Source of the DNA: Dehalococcoidales bacterium
GTDB lineage: Bacteria > Chloroflexota > Dehalococcoidia > Dehalococcoidales > Fen-1064
Reading direction: 5' to 3'
Assembly (NCBI GenBank): GCA_016783135.1
Contig: JADHXC010000001.1
Location: 57,635-121,634, forward strand
DNA: 64,000 nucleotides
Shown: positions 1 through 8,455 of the stretch, piece after piece
Position numbering within the stretch: the stretch's first letter is position 1
Layout of the letters: the number at the start of each line of letters is the position of its first letter
The notes under the pieces: generated by a model
Databases searched by the model: none
The model's input: the letters and a program-made list of their open reading frames with translations, nothing else
Told to the model about the DNA's origin: nothing
Position numbers and translations under genes: made by a program

Positions 1-56
1 GGGGGGGATTGACTGTACCTAGCAGATACAAAGGTTTGCTCTGGTAGTAGATAGAT

Positions 57-88
57 AGTACCTCCCGGGTGGGAGGTACTCTTTTTTA
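57..88 (+). terminator. Rho-independent terminator upstream of the first gene
   Basis: A perfect 10-bp stem (AGTACCTCCC paired with GGGAGGTACT) closes a 4-nt loop and is followed by CTTTTTT. It probably ends a transcript from a gene left of the window and isolates the acyl-CoA ligase that starts at 131. Nothing recognisable lies in bases 1-56. Confidence 0.85.
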
Positions 89-130
89 GTGGTGGATATA
101 GCTTGTTGACGGGGAGTGAAGAGGCTGAAG

Positions 131-2056
131 ATGGAGACGCGGGATAGGTATGACACTATTCCCAAGTTGATAGCCCACAACTATGACCAGTGGGCCAAGC
201 AGACGGCGATGTGCATGAAGAAGTTCGGCGTCTGGGAACGGTATAGCTGGCGGCGGTATTACGAAAACGTCAAGTATTTCTCTCTTGGCCTGATAAGCCT
301 CGGACTGGAGCGGGGAGACGTCGTATGTATCATTGGTGACAACGAGCCGGAATGGTTCTGGGGAGAGTTCGCCACCCAGGCGGCCGGAGGAATCGTCACC
401 GGTGTTTTTGTTGATTCCGTGCCTTCGGAAGTGAAGTACATCGCTGAACACTCCGGTGCCAGATTTGCCATCGTGAATGACCAGGAGCAGACCGATAAGT
501 TCCTGGAAATCAAGGATGAACTGCCTAATCTCCAGAAGGTCATCTACTGGGACCCCAAAGGACTGAAGAATTACGACGACCCCATCCTGATAGGTTTCAC
601 CGAGGTGCTCAGGTTGGGCAGGGAGTACGAGGAAACTCACACCGGACTGTTTGAGGAGAACGTTGAGAAGGGCGACGGGCGTGATATCGCCTTCATCTAC
701 TATACTTCGGGGACTACGGGGCTGCCCAAAGGTGCCAGGATGTCCCACCGTGCCCTGATAAGCACCGCCGCCGGGTTCATTAGCCGCTATCCGGTAGACA
801 AGTATGATGACCTGGTCTCTAACTTCCCGGCTGCATGGGTAGGCGACAGCTACTTCGCTACCATTCCGCACCTGCTAACCGGTGCACGGCTCAACTTCCC
901 CGAGGAGCCTGATACTATCACCGAAGATACCCGTGAGACCGGGCCCGACTTTGTGATATACGGGCCTCGCCAGTGGGAGGGCCTGGTCAGCGAAATCCAG
1001 GTGAAGATGATTGACGCCCACCCCCTGAAACGATTCTGTTACAGGCTGTTCCTGCCGGTTGGGCACAAGATAGCCGACCTCAGCTTTCAGAACAGGAAAC
1101 CTAACCTTTTCTGGAAAGTCCTCTACAAGATTGCCTATTTCCTGCTGTTTCGGCCATTGAAGGATAAACTGGGTCTCAGCAGAGTCAGGTTCGCCGTTAC
1201 CGGTAGCTCCGTACTTAGCCTGGATACCTTCCGTTTAATCCACGCTATCGGTATAGAGTTGAGACAGAACTATGCCAGTACCGAGGCAGGCCTTATCTCC
1301 AGTCACGGGAAGAGTGAAATTGACTTCGAGAGCGTCGGCCGTCCGGCGCTTGATACTGAAGTCCGGGTTATGGATGATGGTGAGTTGCTGGTACGCAGCG
1401 AGTCCATGTTCGACGGATATCACCAGGACCCGGAGAAAACGAATGCGGTACTGATTGACGGCTGGTGCCACACCGGGGACGCCGTCAACATCAATGATAA
1501 GGGACACCTGATATTCATGGACCGCCTGGACCACATGGGCGAGCTTAGCTCCGGGGCCAAGTATGCCCCACAGTATATCGAGGGCAGACTGAGATTCAGT
1601 CCATATATCAAGGATGCCATGGTCATTGGTGATAAGTATAAGGACTACGTTTCTGCCATTGTAAACATGGACTTCGCCATGGTGGGCAAATGGGCGGAGC
1701 GGAATCGGCTGGCCTATACCACTTTTGTTGACCTTTCCCAGCGAGATGAGGTTGCCGACCTGATACGGACAGACCTCATCCGCGTCAATAGCTACCTGCC
1801 GGAGGCGTCCAGGGTGAGAAGATTTGTCCTGATGCACAAGGAGTTTGACGCCGACGAGGCGGAGCTTACGCGTACGCGCAAGCTCCGCAGGGAGTTCATG
1901 GAGGAACGGTACCGGGAGCTGATTAACACACTCTACGGAGATGGTCAGGAAGTGACAATAGAGGCACCGGTAACCTACCGTGACGGCAGGCGGGGTGTTG
2001 TGACCACCAGTATCAAGGTGAGAGATATCTCGGAAGGACAGAACGGTAATGGCTGA
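131..2056 (+). CDS. AMP-dependent acyl-CoA synthetase (long-chain fatty-acid-CoA ligase-like)
   Basis: Activates a carboxylic acid to its acyl-CoA through an acyl-AMP intermediate in the cytoplasm. About 641 residues, the usual size for the long-chain branch of the ANL family. The adenylate-forming P-loop motif YYTSGTTGLPKGA is near residue 190, and the late motif WCHTGD plus the C-terminal hinge region are present. A GTG at 116 is in frame, but ATG 131 is preferred because AAGAGG lies 6 nt upstream. The gene overlaps livH by 8 bp, so it heads an operon with the ABC importer. Inference: it activates the imported substrate. The actual acid cannot be told from sequence. Confidence 0.88.
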   Translation: METRDRYDTIPKLIAHNYDQWAKQTAMCMKKFGVWERYSWRRYYENVKYFSLGLISLGLERGDVVCIIGDNEPEWFWGEFATQAAGGIVTGVFVDSVPSEVKYIAEHSGARFAIVNDQEQTDKFLEIKDELPNLQKVIYWDPKGLKNYDDPILIGFTEVLRLGREYEETHTGLFEENVEKGDGRDIAFIYYTSGTTGLPKGARMSHRALISTAAGFISRYPVDKYDDLVSNFPAAWVGDSYFATIPHLLTGARLNFPEEPDTITEDTRETGPDFVIYGPRQWEGLVSEIQVKMIDAHPLKRFCYRLFLPVGHKIADLSFQNRKPNLFWKVLYKIAYFLLFRPLKDKLGLSRVRFAVTGSSVLSLDTFRLIHAIGIELRQNYASTEAGLISSHGKSEIDFESVGRPALDTEVRVMDDGELLVRSESMFDGYHQDPEKTNAVLIDGWCHTGDAVNINDKGHLIFMDRLDHMGELSSGAKYAPQYIEGRLRFSPYIKDAMVIGDKYKDYVSAIVNMDFAMVGKWAERNRLAYTTFVDLSQRDEVADLIRTDLIRVNSYLPEASRVRRFVLMHKEFDADEAELTRTRKLRREFMEERYRELINTLYGDGQEVTIEAPVTYRDGRRGVVTTSIKVRDISEGQNGNG

Positions 2057-2933
2057 GTTGCTCCAGTTTACTATAACCGGTTTGACCGTGGGCATGGTCT
2101 ATGCTCTGATTGCCCTCGGCTTTGTCCTCGTCTGGAAATCAAGTGGGGTAGCCAACCTGGCGCTGGGGCAACTGGTGCTGCTCTCCTCATGGTTCACCTA
2201 CGGGATGCTGGTCCAGGCTGGTCTTCCTATCTGGGTCGGCTTCATAATAGTGATTATCTTTGCTGTACTACTCGGCTGGCTGATTGAGCGCTTCATCCTG
2301 CGTCCGTTGATTGCCCAGCCGATACTTTCCCTGATAACCATTACCCTTGGTTTAGCGTACTTCATCGAAGGCCTGGTGGTCTTTGTCTGGCCAGCCAGTG
2401 TGGCAGCCTTACCACGACTGTTCCCCGTGGAGCCGTTCCGCATTGGTCCGGCGGTGGTCTCCCAGCAATATCTCTGGGCAGCCATTATCTCCCTGGCCCT
2501 GTTCGGCCTGCTGTCCCTGTTCTTCCGCTATCACAGGATGGGCATTGCCATGAGGGCAACCGCCGACGACCAGCGGGCGGTGCAGGCCTGCGGTATTCCC
2601 GTGACCAGGATTTTCAGCCGGTCATGGATGTTCGCCTGTGTTCTCGCGGCAGTGGGTGGTGTCCTCATGTCCAGCATCGGGGGCATAACCTTTGGCCTGG
2701 TGGGGACCGGTCTCAAGGCGTTCTCGGTGGTTATTCTTGGCGGGCTTGATTCGTTTCTCGGGGCAATGATTGCCGGCCCGATTATCGGCCTGGCGGAAAA
2801 CCTTGGTGAAGGCTACCTGACACCATTGACCTGGCCCGGAGTCAGGGAGGTTATCCCGTTTATCATCATTATTATCGTTATGTTTGTAAAGCCCTACGGT
2901 CTGTTCGGTGAGGAACGCATAGAAAGGATATAG
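2049..2933 (+). CDS. livH: Branched-chain amino acid ABC transporter permease LivH
   Basis: Inner-membrane permease of a HAAT-family importer, pairing with LivM to form the channel. 294 residues with about eight hydrophobic segments. The N-terminus (GLTVGMVYALIALGFVLVW) and the late segment SVVILGGLDSFLGAMI are typical of LivH. It starts inside the last codons of the acyl-CoA ligase, which implies translational coupling. Members of this family also carry amides, urea, aromatic acids and other small organic anions. Given the flanking CoA ligases, the substrate here may be an organic acid rather than leucine (inference). Confidence 0.9.
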   Translation: MAELLQFTITGLTVGMVYALIALGFVLVWKSSGVANLALGQLVLLSSWFTYGMLVQAGLPIWVGFIIVIIFAVLLGWLIERFILRPLIAQPILSLITITLGLAYFIEGLVVFVWPASVAALPRLFPVEPFRIGPAVVSQQYLWAAIISLALFGLLSLFFRYHRMGIAMRATADDQRAVQACGIPVTRIFSRSWMFACVLAAVGGVLMSSIGGITFGLVGTGLKAFSVVILGGLDSFLGAMIAGPIIGLAENLGEGYLTPLTWPGVREVIPFIIIIIVMFVKPYGLFGEERIERI

Positions 2934-2938
2934 CAGCT

Positions 2939-3991
2939 TTGGACCTGCCAGCCGGTACGCGTAACTACTCGTACGCCCAGGATATGGCGATCTTCCGGAC
3001 GAAAACGCACTGGACACTGCTGATTGGCTTGCTGGTTGTCCTGTGTACAGCCCCGCTGTGGTGGGGTAACTGGCTGAGTGTCGCTAATCTCATCGGTATT
3101 ACCATCATTGCCGCTACCGGCCTGAACATCCTGACCGGGTACTGCGGGCAGCTATCAATCGGTCATGCCGGGTTCATGGCTGTGGGCGCATACACATCGG
3201 CGATTCTCACTGAACGTCTGGGGCTTCCATTCCCGGTCGGCCTTATATCGGCCGGTGTAGCTGCCGGCCTGGTTGGTATGTTTTTCGGAATGCCATCGCT
3301 CAGGGTCAAGGGCTTCTACCTTGCCATCGCCACTATTGCTGCTCAATTCATCATCGTCTGGGTGATAAAACAATGGACGGACGTAACCGGCGGCCATATG
3401 GGTATGAGTGTTTCGGCACCGGCGCTGGGAGGACTGGTACTGAAAAGCAATGCCAGCCAGTTCTATCTTATTGGTGGCATCGCTGTATTGAGCATCTTCT
3501 TCGCCAAGAACCTGGCAAGGACCAGGGTAGGCAGGGCCTTTGTTGCTATCCGTGACAATGACTTGGCTGCCGAAGTGATGGGGATAAACCTTTTCCGCTA
3601 CAAGCTGATTGCCTTCTTCATCGGCTGCTTCTTTGCCGGGATTGCCGGTTCGCTGCTCGCCCACTGGGCGCGCTTCATCAGTGACGAGTTCTTCCCGCTG
3701 ACAGATTCAATCCTGTACATCGGCATGATTATTATCGGCGGCCTGGGTACTACCACCGGCCCGATATTCGGCGCGATATTTATCGGTCTCATCAAACACT
3801 CGCTGACGCACTATCTGGTCCCGACTCTGGAGAGTGGCGTTATCGCACTGCCCGCGGGATTTGCCAGCGGCCTCGCGCCGATGGTGTTTGGCCTGATAAT
3901 CATCCTGTTTCTGATATTGGAGCCCCGTGGACTGGCGCACCGGTGGCAGCTATTCAAGGCCGCCTATCGGCTGTGGCCATTCTCATACTAG
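2939..3991 (+). CDS. livM: Branched-chain amino acid ABC transporter permease LivM
   Basis: Second membrane permease of the importer. Up to 350 residues with eight to ten hydrophobic segments. The motif GYCGQLSIGHAGFMAVGAY near residue 60 and the family-typical GRAFVAIRDNDLAAEVMGIN near residue 200 identify LivM. Two starts are possible: TTG 2939, with GAAAGGA 10 nt upstream, or ATG 2984, which has almost no spacing to its purine-rich stretch. The first hydrophobic helix begins after both. It lies 5 bp after livH in the same operon. Confidence 0.9.
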   Translation: MDLPAGTRNYSYAQDMAIFRTKTHWTLLIGLLVVLCTAPLWWGNWLSVANLIGITIIAATGLNILTGYCGQLSIGHAGFMAVGAYTSAILTERLGLPFPVGLISAGVAAGLVGMFFGMPSLRVKGFYLAIATIAAQFIIVWVIKQWTDVTGGHMGMSVSAPALGGLVLKSNASQFYLIGGIAVLSIFFAKNLARTRVGRAFVAIRDNDLAAEVMGINLFRYKLIAFFIGCFFAGIAGSLLAHWARFISDEFFPLTDSILYIGMIIIGGLGTTTGPIFGAIFIGLIKHSLTHYLVPTLESGVIALPAGFASGLAPMVFGLIIILFLILEPRGLAHRWQLFKAAYRLWPFSY

Positions 3992-4064
3992 CTAAGATTA
4001 AGGAGGTACGGAGGGATGTAAGGGCCCAGGTAAGGCTTGAGAATAGACTAAAAGGAGAATAGAA

Positions 4065-5300
4065 ATGCGAAAGAAAACACTAACGGTTCTGTCCGTGCTG
4101 ATGTGCCTGGTACTGGTGGCTATGTTACTGGGCGCGTGCACATCGACAGCAGAAGAGGCCGGGGTCAAGGCACCGCTCAAAATCGGGATGAGTACGCCTT
4201 CCACCGGGGTCGTTGCCGAGAAGGGTTCACCTATGGGCCATGCTAACGTTGACTGTATCAAGTACATCAACGAAGAGCTTGGCGGTGTGGACGGGCATCA
4301 AATCGATGCGTTGTGGCTGGACAATGGCTATGATGCATCCAAGGCAGTAACCATCGTCAATCGGTTTGTTGATGAGGACTGCCTCCTCTTCACAGTGGCT
4401 TCATCCGGAATGATGACGGCCATGATGGGGATTGCCAATGAGAATGAGTTGTCCGGCTTCGCCGCCTTCAGCTCACCTAATCTGACGCAACCGCCCCAGC
4501 ACATCTACGGGCAGACGCCGGACTACGGTGACGACTGGGCGGCCTTTGCCAAGTACTACATGGACAACATCTGGAAGGGTCCCGGTAAGCCGAAGATGGC
4601 GCTTCACCTGCTGAACAACTCTACCGGCGCCGGGGCAAGGATGGCCGCGGAGGCAGGCGCTGAAGACCTTGGCATAGAGATTGACTTCAAAAACTGGGTA
4701 TTTGAGCATCCTGCTACCACCAGTTCCGAGACCACGTCTCTGACCACACTCCCCGATGACATTGACGTCCTGTACATTTCCAGTACACCGGCACCTACAG
4801 CCATTGTTATTAAAAGTGCCGTCGAGCTGGGTATGTACCCCGGTATCACCATCGCCTGCGGCCATGCCGGCTTCACCAGCGAGCTGGTTGAGCTCGGGGG
4901 TGCCGACATCGTCGAGGGTGTCTACGGAGTGTACCCCACGGTGAACTGGGGTGACGATGTCCCGGCGATGGCTAAAATGACCGAGTACTGCCAGAAGTAC
5001 CACCCCGGTGACTACGGTAACATGGACTACATTGTCTCGTGGGCGCAGAGCCTGATTGCCGTCGAGATTCTGCGGCTGGCAGTGGAGAACGCCGGTGCCG
5101 ACAACCTGACGCCGCAGGTCGTGGAGGCGCAGGGACTTAAGAAGCTAAAGAACTTCGATGTCGGCGGTCTGCACGGTCCGGTATCCTATACCCCGGGTGA
5201 CAACCGGTTGTCCAAGTCTGTCCGCGTGTTCCGGATAGATGACGGTGTGCTGGAACCCATCACCGGCTGGGTAGAGGCGCCGTTCATCAACTACGAATAA
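4065..5300 (+). CDS. ABC transporter substrate-binding lipoprotein (LivK/Peripla_BP_6 family)
   Basis: Extracytoplasmic ligand-binding component of the importer. 411 residues. The N-terminus has a basic start, a hydrophobic core and the lipobox LLGAC, predicting cleavage before Cys25 and lipid anchoring. The mature part starts with LKIGMSTPSTGVVAEKG, the usual first strand of a type I periplasmic-binding fold, and continues through two Rossmann-like lobes. AAAGGAG lies 8 nt before ATG 4065. It sits between livM and livF. The ligand is not predictable; the family covers amino acids, amides and aromatic acids. Confidence 0.88.
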   Translation: MRKKTLTVLSVLMCLVLVAMLLGACTSTAEEAGVKAPLKIGMSTPSTGVVAEKGSPMGHANVDCIKYINEELGGVDGHQIDALWLDNGYDASKAVTIVNRFVDEDCLLFTVASSGMMTAMMGIANENELSGFAAFSSPNLTQPPQHIYGQTPDYGDDWAAFAKYYMDNIWKGPGKPKMALHLLNNSTGAGARMAAEAGAEDLGIEIDFKNWVFEHPATTSSETTSLTTLPDDIDVLYISSTPAPTAIVIKSAVELGMYPGITIACGHAGFTSELVELGGADIVEGVYGVYPTVNWGDDVPAMAKMTEYCQKYHPGDYGNMDYIVSWAQSLIAVEILRLAVENAGADNLTPQVVEAQGLKKLKNFDVGGLHGPVSYTPGDNRLSKSVRVFRIDDGVLEPITGWVEAPFINYE

Positions 5301-5382
5301 TCCGGTTGGTCTTTATAACTAACGCTGGAGTAGGGCGGGGGCCCTTCAAGAGAACAGGGTTCCCGTCCGAAGTGGAAATAAT

Positions 5383-6174
5383 ATGCTGGTGCTGAACAAC
5401 ATTGAGGTCGCTTACCTCAATGTCATCAGGGTACTGCACGGTGTCTCAATGACCGTGGAGGAGGGGGCGATTGTTGCCCTGCTCGGGGCGAACGGTGCCG
5501 GTAAGAGTACCACGCTCAAGGCAATCTCCGGCCTTCTTCACATTGAAGAGGGGGAGGTAACCGACGGCAGTATCCAGTGGAATGGTGAGAGAATCGACAG
5601 GAAGAGTGCCGAAGAGATAGGTAAACTCGGCATTATCCAGGCGCTTGAAGGCCGCCGGGTCTTCGGGCATCTCACCGCCGAGGAGAACCTGCTCGTCGGG
5701 GCATATCATCGTACCGACCGGAATGCCGTGAAGGGTGACCTGGAGATGGTCTACGGCTACTTCCCGAGGCTGAAGGACCTGCGGCGCGGTATCGCCGGCT
5801 ATCTTTCCGGGGGTGAGCAGCAGATGCTGGTCATCGGTCGTGCCATGATGGCTGCCCCCAAGCTGATGATGCTCGATGAGCCGTCCCTGGGTCTGGCACC
5901 CCTCCTGGTCGAGGAGATATACAACATCATTAAGCGGTTCAATACTGAGTCGGGGACCTCGGTGCTCCTCGTCGAGCAGAACGTCAGGATTGCCCTGAGC
6001 ATTGCTCACACCGGCTATGTCATGGAGAACGGCCGGATTGTCCTGGACGGCACCGCCGACTTCCTCAGGAACAATGAGGATGTCAAGGAGTTTTACATGG
6101 GGCTCTCCACGGTGGGTACCAGGAAAAGCTACCGGGAAGTGAAGCACTACAAGAGACGAAAACGATGGCTCTAA
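5383..6174 (+). CDS. livF: Branched-chain amino acid ABC transporter ATP-binding protein LivF
   Basis: One of the two cytoplasmic ATPases driving the importer. 263 residues. Walker A is GANGAGKST near residue 34, the signature is YLSGGEQQ, Walker B is LMMLDEPSLGLAP, and the H-loop region is VLLVEQNV; the ALEGRRVF segment is typical of LivF. The C-terminus is extended by about 20 mostly basic residues (YREVKHYKRRKRW) that overlap the start of the next gene by 10 bp. The partner LivG is encoded at 8456-9283 on the opposite strand. Confidence 0.9.
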   Translation: MLVLNNIEVAYLNVIRVLHGVSMTVEEGAIVALLGANGAGKSTTLKAISGLLHIEEGEVTDGSIQWNGERIDRKSAEEIGKLGIIQALEGRRVFGHLTAEENLLVGAYHRTDRNAVKGDLEMVYGYFPRLKDLRRGIAGYLSGGEQQMLVIGRAMMAAPKLMMLDEPSLGLAPLLVEEIYNIIKRFNTESGTSVLLVEQNVRIALSIAHTGYVMENGRIVLDGTADFLRNNEDVKEFYMGLSTVGTRKSYREVKHYKRRKRWL

Positions 6175-7448
6175 AGTCTGGCGGGCAGTTTTACGATGAA
6201 CAGGAGACTATGACCGTCGAGGAAAGACGGACGTATCTCAACGGGAAAGTGCGTGAGGCGGTCGACCATGCCTATCACAACGCGCCTTCTGCCAGGGAGA
6301 TGCTGGACCGTGCCGGGGTCCAACCCGCAGACATCCAGGCGATAGAAGACCTGGAGAAGCTGCCCATCACCCGGAAGACGGACCTGATTGAATTGCAGAA
6401 GACCAACCCTCCGTACGGCGGCTTCCTGGCGATACCGCCGGAAGATGTAGAGCGGATATTCATTTCTCCCGGTCCGATCTACGAACCGCTTCACAGCGAT
6501 TCCATCGAGTGGTTTGCCAGGTCCTTCTACGCCGCCGGCTTCAGGAAGGGTGATATCGTCATCAATACCTTCACCTATCACCTGTCTCCCGCCGGTGTTC
6601 TGTTTCACGAGGCTTTGAGGGACTGCGGGGCCACCGTCGTCGTCACCGGCACCGGCAACACCGATATCCAGGTCCAGACGATGCTCGACCTGAAGGTTAC
6701 CGGGTTTGTCGGTACGCCTTCTTTCCTGCTGACCCTCATCCGCAGGGCCGAGGAGATGGGGCATGACTTCCGGCGGGACTTCGCTGTAGCTCGTGCCTGG
6801 TTCACCGGCGAACCACTTTCACCGTCGGTGAGAAAGACCCTCGAAGAGGACTACGCCATCAATACCTGCCAGGCCTATGCGGTCACCGAGCCGGGGGGTG
6901 CCCTTGCCTACGAATGCCCGGAGAAATCCGGTATGCACTTTATGGATGACTATGTGATTGAGATAGTCGACCACGATACAGGGAAGCAGCTTGGCCCAGG
7001 TGAGATTGGCGAAATCGTGGTTACACCGGTGCACAACGGGGCCTGGGGCATTATCCGCTTCGGCACCGGTGACATGTCTTCGTACATCACCGAGCCGTGC
7101 CCGTGCGGGCGGACCTCAAACCGACTGCTAGGGATTATCGGGCGGACCGGGGATGCCGTCAAGGTGCGGGGGATGTTTGTCGTCACCCGACAGGTTGAGG
7201 AAGCGGTGCTCGGCATCGAGGCAGTCTCGCGGTTCCAGGTTGTCGTCAGCCGTGAGGGACAGCGCGATGATATGGCGCTCAGGGTCGAACTGAAGAGCGA
7301 GGATGTGGGCCGGGACGCACTGACCGCGGAACTGAATGAGCGCGTTCAGAATGTTTGCCGGGTAAGGGTAGACAGGGTCGAGTTCGTGGCGCCGGGCAGC
7401 ATCCCCGAAGACCAGCCGCGGTTAGTGGACCAGAGGAAGTGGGACTAG
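6165..7448 (+). CDS. Phenylacetate-CoA ligase-like adenylate-forming enzyme (PaaK family)
   Basis: Probable acid-CoA ligase of the ANL superfamily. 427 residues, the length of PaaK. The glycine/serine-rich phosphate loop is altered: where SSGTTG is expected the protein has ISPGPIYEP near residue 100, a variant found in PaaK-like proteins. Later motifs are intact: YAVTEPGG, RFGTGDMS, the cysteine pair PCPCGRT and the GIIGRTGDAVKVRGMFV segment. The start overlaps livF, so it belongs to the uptake operon. Substrate unknown; an aromatic or short organic acid brought in by the ABC importer is a reasonable inference. Confidence 0.85.
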   Translation: MALKSGGQFYDEQETMTVEERRTYLNGKVREAVDHAYHNAPSAREMLDRAGVQPADIQAIEDLEKLPITRKTDLIELQKTNPPYGGFLAIPPEDVERIFISPGPIYEPLHSDSIEWFARSFYAAGFRKGDIVINTFTYHLSPAGVLFHEALRDCGATVVVTGTGNTDIQVQTMLDLKVTGFVGTPSFLLTLIRRAEEMGHDFRRDFAVARAWFTGEPLSPSVRKTLEEDYAINTCQAYAVTEPGGALAYECPEKSGMHFMDDYVIEIVDHDTGKQLGPGEIGEIVVTPVHNGAWGIIRFGTGDMSSYITEPCPCGRTSNRLLGIIGRTGDAVKVRGMFVVTRQVEEAVLGIEAVSRFQVVVSREGQRDDMALRVELKSEDVGRDALTAELNERVQNVCRVRVDRVEFVAPGSIPEDQPRLVDQRKWD

Positions 7449-7546
7449 GCCTGCTGGCAAATCACTCTTGATAAAAGGTGGAGGCCATAATTAAGGTATA
7501 AAATATGTCTGGTAATGATAACAAGATTTGTAGCGGGCGCTGCTAT

Positions 7547-7582
7547 ACACTACGCAGGACCAGGATGTTTGAACTGGCATTT
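7547..7582. repeat. Left copy of the direct repeat flanking hicBA
   Basis: This 36-bp stretch (containing TACGCAGGACCAGGATG and GAACTGGC) recurs at 8037-8072 with 31 of 36 bases identical and in the same orientation. The two copies bracket the toxin-antitoxin pair. They may be the footprint of cassette insertion or of an old duplication. Confidence 0.7.
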
Positions 7583-7666
7583 AGATTAGTATTATAGAAT
7601 CATACCCTTGTCCGGGAAATTCTGTTACAATTCCTATGAATGGGGTAACGAGCAGGAGTCTTGAAA

Positions 7667-7858
7667 ATGGAAACAATTCAATTTATTTACTATCAAGAAG
7701 ATGATGTGTGGGTGGGTTGGCTTGCAGAGTATCCCGATTACAGAAGCCAGGGGACAACGCTCGATGAGCTAAAAGAGAACCTCAAAGATATTTACGAAGA
7801 CCTGAGCGCCGGAAAGATTCCCCACGTTCGCAGATATGGGGAACTCATGGTTGGATGA
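7667..7858 (+). CDS. hicB: HicB-family antitoxin
   Basis: Small antitoxin, 63 residues, of the HicB-like fold: an N-terminal strand (ETIQFIYYQEDD), the diagnostic WLAEYPDYRSQGTTLDEL and an amphipathic helix. ATG 7667 is chosen over TTG 7661 because AGGAG lies 8 nt upstream. It overlaps the toxin gene by 4 bp (ATGA), so the two are translated together. In the family it neutralises HicA and usually represses its own promoter, but no separate DNA-binding domain is visible here. The antitoxin-first order is the reverse of the classic hicAB operon but is common. Confidence 0.85.
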   Translation: METIQFIYYQEDDVWVGWLAEYPDYRSQGTTLDELKENLKDIYEDLSAGKIPHVRRYGELMVG

Positions 7859-8031
7859 AAAGAAATGAGCTAATCAGAAAAATCAAGACCTCGGGATGCG
7901 TTTTGATACGTCACGGCGGAAAGCATGATTGGTATCAGAATCCAAATACCAGGGTCTCTCAACCTGTTCCGAGACATCGCGAAATTGCAGAAAGCCTGGC
8001 AAAGCATATCCTTAAGATGCTGGGCGATTAA
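7855..8031 (+). CDS. hicA: HicA-family mRNA interferase toxin
   Basis: 58-residue toxin of the HicA/YcfA family, which cleaves mRNA during translation. It has the compact double-stranded-RNA-binding-like fold with the catalytic histidine context GCVLIRHGGKHDWYQNP and the family ending PVPRHREIAESLAKHILK. Its length is typical. It begins on the last base of the hicB coding sequence and stops at TAA 8029-8031. The protein looks intact, so the module may be functional. Confidence 0.87.
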   Translation: MKRNELIRKIKTSGCVLIRHGGKHDWYQNPNTRVSQPVPRHREIAESLAKHILKMLGD

Positions 8032-8036
8032 AATGT

Positions 8037-8072
8037 ACATTACGCAGCACCAGGACGTCTGAACTGGCGTTT
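8037..8072. repeat. Right copy of the direct repeat flanking hicBA
   Basis: Second copy of the 36-bp direct repeat found at 7547-7582. It starts 5 bp after the hicA stop codon. Five mismatches separate the copies, so the event is not very recent. Confidence 0.7.
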
Positions 8073-8105
8073 CTCTTTATCCCGGCAAGATGGATGATTT
8101 ACCGC

Positions 8106-8241
8106 TAGCAGGGTGCTGAAAAAGGGAAGTCTAGAAGGGTGTTCCCCAGACCTGGGGGTATCCCCAGACATAATCTCCCCCCTTTCCTGGACAGGAAGGG
8201 GGTCAGGGGGATGGTCGAAAGGGTTTTTCAGCAACCTGCTA
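8106..8241. mobile_element. MITE-like inverted-repeat element, copy 1 (136 bp)
   Basis: The terminal inverted repeats are TAGCAGGGTGCTGAAAAA at the left and the reverse complement of TAGCAGGTTGCTGAAAAA at the right, matching at 17 of 18 bases. Both ends carry TA, as expected for targets of IS630/Tc1-type transposases. The interior is rich in short G and C palindromes and has no ORF. Related copies lie at 25165-25348 and 48600-48817. Confidence 0.75.
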
Positions 8242-8455
8242 AATTCGAATTCTATATGAGACAAAATTCAGCATCAAAACTTTACATAACACTAAAAACA
8301 ATTCGTGCCTGATAAGTCTTTTCTAGCCTCGATTTGTTTCCCATATTTTTCAGCCAGCGTTGAAATCGAGATATTACCTTCCCCAAACGAATCATCATGT
8401 CCCGGGACTCTAACCTGTAGCCACCTGCGTGGCAGTCAAGCCCGCAACAGGGGGG

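Noticed and set aside
86..871. Long open frame on the minus strand opposite the acyl-CoA ligase (also 1235-2095)
   Set aside because: Lies entirely antisense to a clear ligase gene; low-complexity composition and no family pattern.
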